From Thermoproteota archaeon (GTDB lineage: Archaea; Thermoproteota; Nitrososphaeria; Nitrososphaerales; Nitrosopumilaceae), in the NCBI GenBank assembly GCA_003352285.1, contig QQVN01000005.1:248001-312000 (forward strand): a stretch of 64,000 nucleotides of DNA, written 5' to 3'. The translations under genes were made by a program, and so were the position numbers. Position 1 is the first letter of the stretch; the number at the start of each line of letters is the position of its first letter. Below are positions 1 through 8,994 of the stretch, piece by piece. Below the pieces are notes generated by a model. That model did no database searches. It was not told where the DNA came from and worked only from the letters and a program-made list of their open reading frames with translations.

Positions 1-340
1 TCTCATCATTGACTTTGTATTCATTAACTTTGAGTGGAATGATTTTTTCATCTAGACATTCATGTTTATACTCAAAATTATCTTTTAATTTTGCCAGTCT
101 CCATTTGTCCTTTCCTTTCTGTAATTTACATACGACAACTGCCCATTTTTCATCAGGTTCAATTTTTGGCATCCCTACAATATCAGATATAGATTCAATA
201 CCGAGTTGTTTTTCTTCACAAAACTTTTTCTTGCAAACAGCACATCGCCAAACATCAACGGAGCCAATGGTTCGCTCATCGATATTGATGTTCGTAACAC
301 CAAAGTATACAGGTTGATGCTTGCATGATTCCGTGTCCAT
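1..340 (-). CDS. hypothetical protein with CxxC/CxH clusters (partial, C-terminus off window)
   Basis: Reading the minus strand from ATG at 340 gives an uninterrupted frame to the window edge, so the C-terminus is missing. The protein opens MDTESCKHQPVYFGVTN and carries a C-x-H near residue 6 and a CAVCKKKFC cluster around residue 35, which suggests a small metal-binding protein. The rest is charged and soluble, with no signal peptide. I do not recognise a family. The plus-strand frame over the same bases is a shadow. The start is separated by 27 nt from the end of the next minus-strand gene's 3' side, so transcription direction matches its neighbours. Confidence 0.6.
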   Translation of the reverse strand, partial: MDTESCKHQPVYFGVTNINIDERTIGSVDVWRCAVCKKKFCEEKQLGIESISDIVGMPKIEPDEKWAVVVCKLQKGKDKWRLAKLKDNFEYKHECLDEKIIPLKVNEYKVNDE

Positions 341-367
341 TGTCAATAAATCTTCAAAAATTTAGTT

Positions 368-721
368 CTATTTAGTCCTTGCAGCATCGTATGATCGTTC
401 AAGTAAAACCCCGATACTGTCAACATTTTTGTTCCGCTTGAAATCAATTTTTTCTCTTTCACACATCTTTCGATACATGTTTACTGCGGTAAACCTAGGA
501 TGCATTGCCTCAAACTCAGTAGGACTAAAATCAATAAGTGCTCCTAATTTCATTAAGTTTTTTGCACACTCTAAGGCCTCATCTTCAGTGATATTCAGTC
601 TTTTTGCTATTTGATTCGGAGTCATCTTTCCTTCTGTGGTTATTAGAAGAAATATTTTTGCCTGAATAGATGTTAATTTAATTTCTGAAACAAGGATTTT
701 TTCTATCTGGGAAGTATCCAT
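368..721 (-). CDS. TrmB/MarR-like winged-helix transcriptional regulator
   Basis: This 117-residue protein has a winged-helix core at about residues 15-65: a leading helix (TSIQAKIFLLITTEGKMT) then PNQIAKRLNITEDEALECAKNL, the typical TrmB-type recognition region. The C-terminal part is basic. There is no sugar-binding domain, so it is a short single-domain regulator of the kind common in Nitrososphaerota. It lies 20 nt downstream of a small membrane-protein gene on the same strand and may be cotranscribed with it. Its target is unknown. Confidence 0.6.
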   Translation of the reverse strand: MDTSQIEKILVSEIKLTSIQAKIFLLITTEGKMTPNQIAKRLNITEDEALECAKNLMKLGALIDFSPTEFEAMHPRFTAVNMYRKMCEREKIDFKRNKNVDSIGVLLERSYDAARTK

Positions 722-741
722 GCTAGTGATGAAGATAGGAA

Positions 742-984
742 TTATTTATTTTCGGTTGTTGAATCCGGCTTTGTAGTGAAGAACTTTTTAGAAATTTTAA
801 AAGAGAAACCCAAAGCAACGAAATGAATTACTCCTCCAATGATTGCTGATTTGATTAAATCATCTAAAATTAACCAACTAATTGCAAATGCAGCAAGCGA
901 GGGAGCAGTGACTAAAACTCCAATGATGGATCCTTTTGCCATAATATCTTTAGTTGAAAGTTTTTTTGGAGTTTTTTCATCCAT
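742..984 (-). CDS. small two-helix membrane protein
   Basis: The 80-residue product has a short charged N-terminus (DEKTPKKLSTKD) followed by two hydrophobic segments at about residues 16-40 and 43-62, then a lysine-rich tail. It is likely an integral membrane protein of unknown function. It is transcribed divergently from the Hsp20-like gene starting at 1056, and the 71-nt gap between them holds an inverted-repeat operator candidate. Confidence 0.5.
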   Translation of the reverse strand: MDEKTPKKLSTKDIMAKGSIIGVLVTAPSLAAFAISWLILDDLIKSAIIGGVIHFVALGFSFKISKKFFTTKPDSTTENK

Positions 985-1001
985 TCAAATAATACTCAAA
1001 A

Positions 1002-1036
1002 TTTGGTAATAAAAACCAAATATGCTTTATATTTGG
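1002..1036. promoter_or_regulatory. inverted-repeat operator candidate in divergent promoter
   Basis: Arms CCAAATAT (1016-1023) and ATATTTGG (1029-1036) form a perfect 8-bp inverted repeat around GCTTT, and an extra TTTGGT half-site lies at 1002-1007, paired with ACCAAA at 1015-1020. The right arm overlaps the TATA-like CTTTATATTT about 25 nt before the TTG start at 1056. That position suits a repressor blocking TBP or TFB. No regulator is identified. Confidence 0.4.
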
Positions 1037-1055
1037 CAAAACATCATTTGCAATA

Positions 1056-1517
1056 TTGGCCAGTTATAAGGGAGCATATTCAAATGAACAATCACTAAAT
1101 TTTGTAATTCCGATTATGGTGATTATTTTTCTTGGAATTGTGTACATTATGGCACAAAGAGCAGGGGCAGGATTTGTTAGCTTTATCTTGATTGGTGCAG
1201 CCGCTGTAACTATGATCTATTGGGTTCAAGTTCTCAAAAAAATGACAAAGGAACAAAAGCCAAAATACACTGTTAGAGAACAAGAAACAAAGAACTGGGT
1301 TTACGATTTAATAAAAGGTGATCAGGAATTTGTATTTGTCGCAGAGGTTCCAGGGCCAGAAGATAGAATTATGGTAAGACTTGTTGATGGAATCTTATAC
1401 ATTCGTGGAAGTGGAAACTTTTCAAAAGAAGTTCCAATTGAAGGTTCAAACGATATGCAAATTTTTGATTTCAAATATAGAAATGGCGTCTTGACATTAA
1501 GAATTAAAAGATCATAG
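1056..1517 (+). CDS. membrane-anchored Hsp20/CS-like domain protein
   Basis: Two transmembrane segments (about residues 14-33 and 38-57) are followed by a cytosolic beta-sandwich domain at about residues 75-153. The domain shows the small-heat-shock/CS pattern: VFVAEVPGPEDRIMVRLVDG, GILYIRG and the closing NGVLTLRIKR strand. The start is TTG at 1056, chosen because the TATA-like box lies about 26 nt upstream, as in leaderless archaeal transcripts. The gene converges with top6A, overlapping its 3' end by a few bases. A chaperone-like role at the membrane is inference. Confidence 0.6.
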   Translation: MASYKGAYSNEQSLNFVIPIMVIIFLGIVYIMAQRAGAGFVSFILIGAAAVTMIYWVQVLKKMTKEQKPKYTVREQETKNWVYDLIKGDQEFVFVAEVPGPEDRIMVRLVDGILYIRGSGNFSKEVPIEGSNDMQIFDFKYRNGVLTLRIKRS

Positions 1518-2612
1518 ACTCTTTGCAATTTCTAATTTGTGTGGAAGATATTTGTCAGTGATATTTGTAAGACCATACTTTGAGAAAGCCTCCAACTCTG
1601 CTTTGCGTTTAATTTTCAAAAATACTTCCAATTCTTTTTTCCATATTCCCTCTTGATATCTTGGATCTTTTTGAAGATCATAGCATCGTTTGATGTCAGA
1701 TTCAGTCATTGGAATTGTAGGAAGTTTGTATTTTTCAATATCAGTTGCCCAGACACCAACCCATTTTGCATCAGGAACGGTTAGTTCACGTAGGTGTGCG
1801 GCGTTTGCAGAACCAGATTTGATTACCATAGCAATATGTTCCCCATACACATCTCCATCAGTAAGAATCACAACGGGAAGACTGAGCTCATCATGTAATC
1901 TCTTTAGTAGAGTTCTTGTGGAACGAGGAGCTTGTCCACCGGTATCGACAATTATCGCTTTGAATTTTTTATCCACTTGTTCTTCAACGAATCTTGTAAA
2001 AAGTCCACCTTTTTCTATAGCAATTACGATTTCTGCGCTAGTGTCTAGTAATTCTGCACTGGTAAGGCTAGGACCAATAGCGTAACCATCTGGATGGTTT
2101 GAAAGATTCATCTTTTTTCCTTCATATCCTGGAACCGTATATTCAATATTCAAATCTCCAAAAACGCTGCTTCTCTCTTCTGGAAATACATGAAAGTCTT
2201 CTCTAGGTCTAGCCAAAACTGCTTCAAGGTCAACAATAATGTTATCAGATTCAGATTGGTCCTCAAAATCAATTGCAAAAGCTTGAGAGGAATAGTATAC
2301 ATCTCTCAACGTAGATGATTTCTTCTCTTTTGTTAATCGATTTGCAAAAAATGCAAGCCATATTAGCTGTGTAAAGGATCTTAGTTGGGACGTGTTCTTA
2401 GAACTACGAAGAGCGGCGTTTTTGCCAAGAATGTACTGTCTAAGCTTGGAATCATATACGATATTGCTAACGGACCTACTAGGAATTGAGAATTTAGGAA
2501 ATTCACCTTTCTCTAGTGTATCGTATGTCAGTAATCCTTGCTGTTTGAGTAATTCTAGTAAAGTGTTTTGTTTCTCTTTTGAGCTACCGCCAGATTTCTT
2601 AGCTTTCTTCAA
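1512..2612 (-). CDS. top6A: DNA topoisomerase VI subunit A
   Basis: Subunit A of the type IIB topoisomerase that cleaves both strands and forms a 5'-phosphotyrosyl bond. The catalytic tyrosine is in LRDVYYSSQ (Tyr106/107) of the winged-helix domain. The Toprim domain follows with Glu200 (IAIEKGG) and Asp252/Asp254 (LTDGDVYGEH). The length of 366 matches the family. The residue after the DxD is Val where many homologues have Pro. It overlaps the end of top6B by 14 nt, so the two subunits are translated from one message. Confidence 0.95.
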   Translation of the reverse strand: MKKAKKSGGSSKEKQNTLLELLKQQGLLTYDTLEKGEFPKFSIPSRSVSNIVYDSKLRQYILGKNAALRSSKNTSQLRSFTQLIWLAFFANRLTKEKKSSTLRDVYYSSQAFAIDFEDQSESDNIIVDLEAVLARPREDFHVFPEERSSVFGDLNIEYTVPGYEGKKMNLSNHPDGYAIGPSLTSAELLDTSAEIVIAIEKGGLFTRFVEEQVDKKFKAIIVDTGGQAPRSTRTLLKRLHDELSLPVVILTDGDVYGEHIAMVIKSGSANAAHLRELTVPDAKWVGVWATDIEKYKLPTIPMTESDIKRCYDLQKDPRYQEGIWKKELEVFLKIKRKAELEAFSKYGLTNITDKYLPHKLEIAKSL

Positions 2613-4434
2613 CTATTGCTTCCTCCTTGAGAATTTTTTTGATGTTTGGTGGATTTTTCTTTCCTGCCAATTCTGTACAGAATTGGGCAATTAGTGGAAT
2701 ATATTTTGAGTATAGATTTGCACGTCTTTGAGCCATTTCAGCTTGCCCTTTCTTTGACATGTATGCAGCCAATTTTCTAGATAGAAATTGTAACGCTAAT
2801 TTTAGCTCTCTTTCAATTTCTGGTCTGTCAGCAACGTTTTCCTTTCCTACAGTCTTGTACGGAATTCTAGTGGAGCAAATATGGGAAACTATGACAAGTG
2901 GTGCGTCACCTTTTACTTTGTAACGAGTCCAATCAGTCTCATTGACTACTTTTAGGACAACATCACTTCCTTCATCATAGAGTAGTGGAATTCTATTAGC
3001 ATATCTGTAAACTTTTGTGCCCCTAGTTTGGATATCTCCGCCATATGCAATACCCATTTCTACAATGAATGGAAATCCAGAGTATGCAGATGCTGAACGT
3101 TGAATTACTGCAGAAAAGTCAGGATTGAAGAATTTCTTTATTCCTTTTTCAAGAGGTTCTTCTCCTAATGGAGCAAGGCAACTAGGATCAGGAGACATAA
3201 AGTCTTCAAACTTTACTAGAGAGTCACTGAGCTTTACTAGTTCTTGATTCGTCATGGTACCAAGACGTTTTTCAGGTTTAAAACCCGCAAATTGAACAAA
3301 CTTTTCTGCTGTTCCCCTACCAACTCTTTGAAATCTTTTTGAAAGAAATGTCACAAGAGTATCACCTTGGACCGTTCCACTAAGTTGCTTGTAATAATCA
3401 TCATTTGGATCCATATCAATTACTACGGATGTTGATTGACCAAAATCATAGTAAGTTAATTTATGATTTGTAATATCAATATCATCAACACGGATTTTAC
3501 TTAGTTTATCAAAATCCATTTGCAAAAATGACATCATTGCAACTACAACACGTACAGGTCGAGTTAATGATGACCACTTGCGTTTAGCCTTTTTCATAAT
3601 TTCAGTAAAAGTAAATGATTTTTTACTCATCCCTAACTCTTTTCGTACTTTTTCAATCATATTATCATCTACGGTTGGAATCTCAAATAGAGTATCAACT
3701 GTCATGCGTCGAATGGTTTCAACATCTACTCCATGAGGATGAGGTTTGATTACAGTAGGTGGTGGAGGCATTGTTTTGATAATTCGTGGATAACGGAATT
3801 TTTCCTCTTTAGGATCATCAAATGAAATTGTTGCATATGGAGTGATTAGTGATGTTTCATAAACATAATCCCGAATTTTTGAACCAGCCTTTGAATAGTC
3901 GCCTTCAAGACATATGCTGACTGTCAAGCCTTGTTTTGAGACTTCATTTGTTTTATGTTTGAGAATTACAGGTTTGTTTTTTTGAATATCTAATAATAGT
4001 TCGTACTCTTCTTGCGTCTTTCCATCAGTGGAGCTTTTAACGGAAACTGGTTTGTTAGTAGTAATTTGGCCATATAGTATAGCCATGGTCGCACCCAACC
4101 CAAACATTCCACGAGCCTGTTTTAGCCCGAATTTAGAGCCGTATAGTACAGTTCCAAATGCAAGTGGCACATGCTTTGATTCAATGCCAGGTCCGTTGTC
4201 CTTAACTGTAAGAATGTATGGTTTAGGATCTGGTTGTTCTGGGTCTACTGCTTTAATTGATAAATGGACATCTGGAAGAATTCCTTTTTGGTCACATGCA
4301 TCCAATGCGTTTTCTACAAATTCACGAACTGCGGTGTATAAGGAACGAGTCGGGTTACTAAAACCAGCTAAATCTCGGTTTCGATAAAAGAACTCACTTG
4401 GTGAGATTTGATTAAAATTTTCTTTAGAAGACAT
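2599..4434 (-). CDS. top6B: DNA topoisomerase VI subunit B
   Basis: The ATPase subunit of topoisomerase VI. The GHKL fold is clear: N-box EFVENALDACD (Asn42), G1 box KDNGPGI (Asp79) and the ATP lid KQARGMFGLGA around residues 105-115. The middle H2TH and transducer regions follow, giving 611 residues, which is usual. It sits between the KH-protein gene (11-nt overlap) and top6A (14-nt overlap), inside an informational operon with rio1 and the KH protein. This arrangement is common in archaea. Confidence 0.95.
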   Translation of the reverse strand: MSSKENFNQISPSEFFYRNRDLAGFSNPTRSLYTAVREFVENALDACDQKGILPDVHLSIKAVDPEQPDPKPYILTVKDNGPGIESKHVPLAFGTVLYGSKFGLKQARGMFGLGATMAILYGQITTNKPVSVKSSTDGKTQEEYELLLDIQKNKPVILKHKTNEVSKQGLTVSICLEGDYSKAGSKIRDYVYETSLITPYATISFDDPKEEKFRYPRIIKTMPPPPTVIKPHPHGVDVETIRRMTVDTLFEIPTVDDNMIEKVRKELGMSKKSFTFTEIMKKAKRKWSSLTRPVRVVVAMMSFLQMDFDKLSKIRVDDIDITNHKLTYYDFGQSTSVVIDMDPNDDYYKQLSGTVQGDTLVTFLSKRFQRVGRGTAEKFVQFAGFKPEKRLGTMTNQELVKLSDSLVKFEDFMSPDPSCLAPLGEEPLEKGIKKFFNPDFSAVIQRSASAYSGFPFIVEMGIAYGGDIQTRGTKVYRYANRIPLLYDEGSDVVLKVVNETDWTRYKVKGDAPLVIVSHICSTRIPYKTVGKENVADRPEIERELKLALQFLSRKLAAYMSKKGQAEMAQRRANLYSKYIPLIAQFCTELAGKKNPPNIKKILKEEAIVEES

Positions 4435-4993
4435 CTTGATCTTCCCAGAGTTTTAACTTCTCTTCTTTTTCTCGTCTTCTGGCACCTTCTAATTTGTTAT
4501 AGACTGAACCATGCATTCTACCATTTGATAAGGCAGAGATTGCATCAACAGCTATCTTTAGCTTATTGGTTTCACCAATTATTGCAACAGTTCTACCGTA
4601 AACAGAGATGCTAGTATCACTTAGATTTTCAATGTTCATTCTTGCCTTACCACCTTCTCCAATAATTCTCCCTTTTATCCTTTCAACTTGCGATGGAGAT
4701 TTTCCTACAAACTCTCTTAAGTCTATTACATGTAATGTGTTTTCACCTTTTAGTAGCTTCATTGCATTCTCTGGAGAGAATCCTCGACCAATTGCAGTGA
4801 CGATCTCAACTGCTTTAAACGGTTGAATGTCTTCAATATTGCCATCAGCGCTGATTAGAATTTCTCCTGACTCACTATCAATATCCAGCTTTACTAAACA
4901 ATTTTTTTCAATTTTGGATTTTGTTCTACCAGATCTTCCAATAAGGGATCCAATCCTATCTGTTGGTATTCGAATAAATTTTTCAAAGCTCAT
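4424..4993 (-). CDS. KH-domain RNA-processing protein (Dim2/Pno1-like)
   Basis: Two KH domains: the first opens at the N-terminus (IRIPTDRIGSLIGRSGRTKS) and the second is at about residues 105-165 with the loop IIGEGGKARMNIENL and the strand SISVYGRTVAIIGE. This is the archaeal homologue of Pno1/Dim2, which binds pre-16S rRNA near its 3' end during small-subunit maturation. It directly follows rio1, whose eukaryotic counterpart acts in the same 40S maturation step. The pairing of the two genes supports the assignment. Confidence 0.85.
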   Translation of the reverse strand: MSFEKFIRIPTDRIGSLIGRSGRTKSKIEKNCLVKLDIDSESGEILISADGNIEDIQPFKAVEIVTAIGRGFSPENAMKLLKGENTLHVIDLREFVGKSPSQVERIKGRIIGEGGKARMNIENLSDTSISVYGRTVAIIGETNKLKIAVDAISALSNGRMHGSVYNKLEGARRREKEEKLKLWEDQDVF

Positions 4994-5769
4994 TTTGTTA
5001 CCTCGTTTATCACATCAAGAGGATTTGGAATGGTCAATCCCCTTCTAACAAAGAATTTAGTTATGTTATTTATGTCTCTTTCAAGAAATGCTTTGGAATT
5101 AGGATGCTCAATGTCTACTGCAGAACCAAGATCAAATGCCACCAACCCATTAGAGGTCTTGAAAATATTGTATTCAGAAAAATCACCATGGACTAAATTT
5201 GCATCCTGGTAGAATCTTCGGATTAATTCAATAGATTCCTCATAGTCAGAATATTCAATCTCCGATTCTAAGAGCCTTCTTTCAGGAACCCCATTTTTAC
5301 CCATAAATTCCATAGCCAATACGTTTTTTGAAACATGGATTGGTTTTACAACAGGTATGTTTTTCTCATAACACTGACTCAGATTAGTAAATTCCTTTCT
5401 GGCCCAAAGATATACAATGTTTCTTGTTCCTTTCTTTATTCTGGAAAAGCGGGGATCACCAACTAGATACTGTGATCGTTTTTTAAAATTAGATGTAGAT
5501 ACAAGATACACTTTTAGTGCTACGTCATTTTTATTTTTATCAACTGCCCAAAATACAACAGATTCTTTTCCAGCCTTTACCACACCATTTACATATGAAA
5601 TAATTTCATCGTTTATCATATCATAAAGAGTCATCATAGTTGGTTTGTCCAACACATCATTGAGCGTTTTATTTTTATCAAAACCATCAAAAATTTTTCC
5701 ACGGTGTTGTTTATCGATTAAAATTTTTTCAATCTTTGATTCTAGTTTTCTATCTAAATCATCTGACAT
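4990..5769 (-). CDS. rio1: RIO1-family serine/threonine kinase
   Basis: An atypical protein kinase/ATPase of ribosome biogenesis. Visible motifs are the ATP-binding region VKAGKESVVFWA, Lys86 in VALKVY, the catalytic loop VHGDFSEYNIF (Asp196, Asn201) and the metal-binding AFDLGSAV (Asp213). The flexible-loop STSNFKKR follows strand 3, as in Rio1. The length of 259 is normal for archaeal Rio1. It overlaps the start of the KH-protein gene by 4 nt (ATGA), implying translational coupling. Confidence 0.93.
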   Translation of the reverse strand: MSDDLDRKLESKIEKILIDKQHRGKIFDGFDKNKTLNDVLDKPTMMTLYDMINDEIISYVNGVVKAGKESVVFWAVDKNKNDVALKVYLVSTSNFKKRSQYLVGDPRFSRIKKGTRNIVYLWARKEFTNLSQCYEKNIPVVKPIHVSKNVLAMEFMGKNGVPERRLLESEIEYSDYEESIELIRRFYQDANLVHGDFSEYNIFKTSNGLVAFDLGSAVDIEHPNSKAFLERDINNITKFFVRRGLTIPNPLDVINEVTK

Positions 5770-5923
5770 TTGTTACATCATCTATCCAATACAAATTGTT
5801 GAATCATGTATTAATAATCTCTGGTAATTTTTTGTAAGATGATGTTTGAAAGTCGAACTAGAAAAGGAATCTATTAGAAAATAATAACTCAAAGATTTCA
5901 AACTCAATATAATTTCAAGATAG

Positions 5924-6223
5924 TCACATTTTAAAGACAATAAGAAAAGGAACGTCATCAACTTTTTTCACTCCTACTTCTGAACCAATTCCAAGTTTAA
6001 TTGATAATGAAACGGTTTTCTCACCAGCCATATTTATGATAGAAGATTTTTTCAAAAGTTCTGCAGCCTCTTTTTCATCAACAATTTTTTCCCCATAGTA
6101 GCTTTTGCTAATGTTTATCTTTAATTCGTTTTCTGATATTACTTTTCCAAGTATGTTTGCATCACAAATATTTAGCATGGGGTTTTTTTGGTAGTCGGTA
6201 ACTCTTACTGAATAGTTCATCAT
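5924..6223 (-). CDS. DUF424 family protein
   Basis: A small archaeal protein with the DUF424 pattern: a short strand-rich start (NYSVRVTDYQKNPMLNICD), then LGKVISENELKINISKSYYG and a closing GIGSEVGVKKVDDVPFLIVFK. I choose ATG 6223, which overlaps the aIF2-beta stop as ATGA, rather than the longer frame from 6259. Members often sit next to translation genes, as here. The biochemical role is not known. Confidence 0.75.
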   Translation of the reverse strand: MMNYSVRVTDYQKNPMLNICDANILGKVISENELKINISKSYYGEKIVDEKEAAELLKKSSIINMAGEKTVSLSIKLGIGSEVGVKKVDDVPFLIVFKM

Positions 6224-6642
6224 GCATACTTGCCTTTCAATGTAGATTTGGCACCGCATGCCTCACAAATTAAAAATGATATTCTGTTTTCCTTTACCAC
6301 TTTTGTATCAGGGCTTTTGCAGGTAGGACACTCTAGATAATCCTTGACATAAATCTGAAACAATCTAGTAAAATCATCAGGATCACGTTTTCCAATAAAC
6401 ATGGCTTTATCACCTATTCGTTCTGCAGGCACGGCAAATTCCTTTGATAGGTATTGCAAGATTTTATCAGGATCCCTCCGTAAGACTTTGGGAAATTCTG
6501 CAAAATTTCGCAAGAAAGTTTTTTGCCCTTCCCACATTACGTCAACTGGAGGAAGTTCAAATCTAGAAGCATTTCCTTTTTTATCATCTGACAAGTTTGA
6601 TTCAATTCGTTTCAAAAGTTTTTCATAATCTGATTTTGCCAT
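6220..6642 (-). CDS. translation initiation factor aIF2 subunit beta
   Basis: A 140-residue aIF2-beta. It has the central alpha-beta domain (LPPVDVMWEGQKTFLRNFAE, LQYLSKEFAVPAERIG) and a C-terminal zinc ribbon with CPTCKSPDT and CEACGAKS (four cysteines). It forms the heterotrimeric factor that brings Met-tRNA to the small subunit. The stop codon overlaps the DUF424 start. The gene starts 65 nt downstream of the zinc-ribbon gene at 6708-6851. Confidence 0.93.
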   Translation of the reverse strand: MAKSDYEKLLKRIESNLSDDKKGNASRFELPPVDVMWEGQKTFLRNFAEFPKVLRRDPDKILQYLSKEFAVPAERIGDKAMFIGKRDPDDFTRLFQIYVKDYLECPTCKSPDTKVVKENRISFLICEACGAKSTLKGKYA

Positions 6643-6707
6643 GAAAAACTTTACAGTATGCCCTATATTGGGTTTTTTAAAAAAGAAGCTTTGTGGCCTA
6701 GGCCTTC

Positions 6708-6851
6708 CTACATTTTACCAATTCGGAAAACGTTGGTTCCACATTTTGGACAAGTGCCTTTTACAGCAGGTCGTCCATTTTTTAATTTAGTTTCTTTGGG
6801 ATCTTTTATTTCCCTTTTTGCTCTGCATTTAACACAGTATGCCTCAGTCAT
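6708..6851 (-). CDS. DUF5679-like zinc-ribbon protein
   Basis: A 47-residue protein, MTEAYCVKCRAKREIKD and so on, with CVKC near the start and CPKCGTN near the end, separated by the basic stretch KLKNGRPAVKG. This is the short zinc-ribbon family annotated DUF5679 in thaumarchaea. The plus-strand frame over the same bases is a shadow. It lies upstream of aIF2-beta on the same strand, which suggests a link to translation or RNA, but the function is unknown. Confidence 0.75.
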   Translation of the reverse strand: MTEAYCVKCRAKREIKDPKETKLKNGRPAVKGTCPKCGTNVFRIGKM

Positions 6852-7101
6852 TCTAGCAAATCACGAACGAAGTCCTATTTAGGAAGAGGCTGTAAAAATT
6901 ATTTAACTATGCACTAGATGAGTGTAAATTTTTCAAGCCCCATGAGAAAGACATTGTAATTAATTTGCAGTAATCAACATGTTTTTAATTATTTTTCAGT
7001 CATTATGTTCATAGAATAGATATTTTCTATGTTTTAGAAGACGAATTAGATATTTTTGATTGGTCCACCAGTTATAAGCATCTAGTATATTTTCTAATTA
7101 A

Positions 7102-7596
7102 ATGGCATCAAAAAAAGGGATTTCAGTAACAATTGGAATTTTAGCTGCAATTACAATTGCAAGTTTTGTGATTTGGACAATTCCACAAAATAATCAGGCA
7201 ACTTTTGTTGTTTCAGATTATGAATCTCATTTAGATGGCGTTAAGGCAATTCATCAAATCATCATGGAAGATTTGGATGATGATTTTCAAAATTTGATTA
7301 ATGGGGATGTGACATTCCAAGAATACATTGATGCAGCTGAAGGATCATCAACCCAGATTAACTCACAGATTATTCAATTAGTTCAAAGTGAGGTAAATGA
7401 GGAATGGTCAATGAGTTATTCCTATTACATGGAAGCCCTCAAAAATTATAATTCTCACATTAGGGAAACAATTGTAGCAGCAAACAAAATTGCTGAAAAC
7501 GTAGATTCAGATATTCAAAGTAGCCTTGAAAAAAGCCAAGAATTCAAAGATAACATGTATAGCCTAATTGAGCAATCAGACAAGGCTAGACCTTGA
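7102..7596 (+). CDS. membrane-anchored helical protein
   Basis: This 164-residue protein has one N-terminal transmembrane helix (about residues 7-25, ISVTIGILAAITIASFVIW) followed by an extracytoplasmic, mostly helical region rich in Glu, Gln and Ser. I do not recognise a family. The 3' end overlaps the longest possible reading of the DUF373 gene by about 28 nt; with the preferred DUF373 start at 7676 the gap is 79 nt. A TATA-like segment (CAGTTATAAG) about 30 nt upstream supports this ATG. Confidence 0.65.
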   Translation: MASKKGISVTIGILAAITIASFVIWTIPQNNQATFVVSDYESHLDGVKAIHQIIMEDLDDDFQNLINGDVTFQEYIDAAEGSSTQINSQIIQLVQSEVNEEWSMSYSYYMEALKNYNSHIRETIVAANKIAENVDSDIQSSLEKSQEFKDNMYSLIEQSDKARP

Positions 7597-7675
7597 AAAA
7601 CAGGCAAGGAAACCTAAGTTTAATATTTTTAATTGTTGGAAATCGTTAAAAAGCTATTTTGTAAGTAAAAGAGGA

Positions 7676-8821
7676 ATGTCGCAGAACACAGAAAAGATAG
7701 AAAAGGACATCAATTCATCCTCTGCAAATCGACTTTTAGTAATCTGTGTTGATAGAGATAATGACGTTGGTGAAAAAACTGGAATTGCTACACCAGTAAT
7801 AGGTAGAGACTCTTGTATTGAAGCTGCTCAAAGATTGGCGCTTGAGGATCCAGAAGATGCTGATTCTAATGCGATTTTTTCTGCAATAAAGACATATGAA
7901 GATTTGATTAGCAAGGGTTATCAAGTCGAAGTCATTACAGTAGCCGGTACAAAGAACAGGGGATTTCATGCAGATGAAAAAATTGCAATAGAAGTTAGAA
8001 AGGCATTAGGAAAGTTTTCAGCTAACGGCGCAGTAATTGTTTCTGATGGTGAAGATGATGAAAGTGTCATACCAATTATCCAAAATGTTGTACCAGTAAT
8101 ATCAGTACAAAGAGTAGTAATGAAAGTTAGTAGAAGTGTAGAGTACTCTTACGCAGTGTTTGGTAAATATCTGAAAATGATTGCATATGATTCTAAATAT
8201 TCAAAATTCTTTTTGGGAGTTCCAGGCGTTTTATTACTAATTGGAGGTATTGGAACCATCTTAGGATTAACTGCAGAGATATTTGCAGTGTTAGTTAGCA
8301 TTCTGGGCGGAGCATTTATGATCAGAGCATTTGATGTGGATAGAGCTGTAGCTAATTGGGCAAAGCCTACTCCTGCGGGATTTATTAGAATCTTCACAAT
8401 GGTTACTGGAATTATTATTATCATATCGTCTGTTCCATCAGGAATTAATGCAGTAGATCCTGCGTTGTTGAATTTAGAAGCAGATATTGTTAATCAGATA
8501 TTCAACAAAGTCTTGATTGCAGAATTTGTATCAGGTGCGCTTCCAATTCTTTGGGTAGGAATTGCAACAATATTTGTAGGAATTTTACTTAGTAATTGGT
8601 TAAGTGGAGTACCGAGACAAATTAGCGACATACTACGATTGGTAGTCCTTGGTTCACTTTATCCAACAGTAGGACAATTCACTTTGGTAATTACAAATGA
8701 TGAGAGTGCATTTAGTTTGATTCCACCATTACTTGGAGGAATGGCAATAACTTTGATTTCCGCTACAATTCTCTTCAAAAAATATCGAAAGCATAAAAAT
8801 CAAGAAATGCTCTCAGGCTGA
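7676..8821 (+). CDS. DUF373 family membrane protein
   Basis: The N-terminal soluble domain has the DUF373 hallmark LLVICVDRDNDVGEKTGI and later AVIVSDGEDDESVIPII. The C-terminal half has about six hydrophobic segments from residue ~150 on. ATG 7676 is preceded by GAGG at a suitable distance, so I prefer it to the upstream TTG at 7568, which would overlap the previous gene and add 36 low-complexity residues. DUF373 genes are widespread in archaea, and the biochemical role is unknown. Confidence 0.8.
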   Translation: MSQNTEKIEKDINSSSANRLLVICVDRDNDVGEKTGIATPVIGRDSCIEAAQRLALEDPEDADSNAIFSAIKTYEDLISKGYQVEVITVAGTKNRGFHADEKIAIEVRKALGKFSANGAVIVSDGEDDESVIPIIQNVVPVISVQRVVMKVSRSVEYSYAVFGKYLKMIAYDSKYSKFFLGVPGVLLLIGGIGTILGLTAEIFAVLVSILGGAFMIRAFDVDRAVANWAKPTPAGFIRIFTMVTGIIIIISSVPSGINAVDPALLNLEADIVNQIFNKVLIAEFVSGALPILWVGIATIFVGILLSNWLSGVPRQISDILRLVVLGSLYPTVGQFTLVITNDESAFSLIPPLLGGMAITLISATILFKKYRKHKNQEMLSG

Positions 8822-8994
8822 TATTATCAAACCTGAATTAAAGAAAAACACTGATATCATTATCCTAGTAAAAACAGACTAGGTGACGCAAGATAAACGG
8901 AATAAAGGATGCAGCATTTCATGTTTCGGGGCTTTACCGAATATACTCTAAGAAACTAGAAAAAGAGATTCGAAATGGTGACATTCCAAACCAT

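Noticed and set aside
9-317. 102-residue plus-strand frame at the window start
   Set aside because: It is antisense to a minus-strand frame with CxxC motifs and a proper ATG at 340; its composition is that of a reversed coding strand.
2582-2604. AGCT pair with 19-bp spacing near the start of top6A
   Set aside because: It lies inside the coding sequence just after the start codon, not upstream of it, so I take it as chance.
6691-6699. AGGCCACAAA upstream of aIF2-beta resembling the S-layer element
   Set aside because: The left half reads GGCCT instead of GGC, a 3-nt insertion, and aIF2-beta has no S-layer link. The 48-nt distance fits, so it could be revisited, but one 10-base match is weak.
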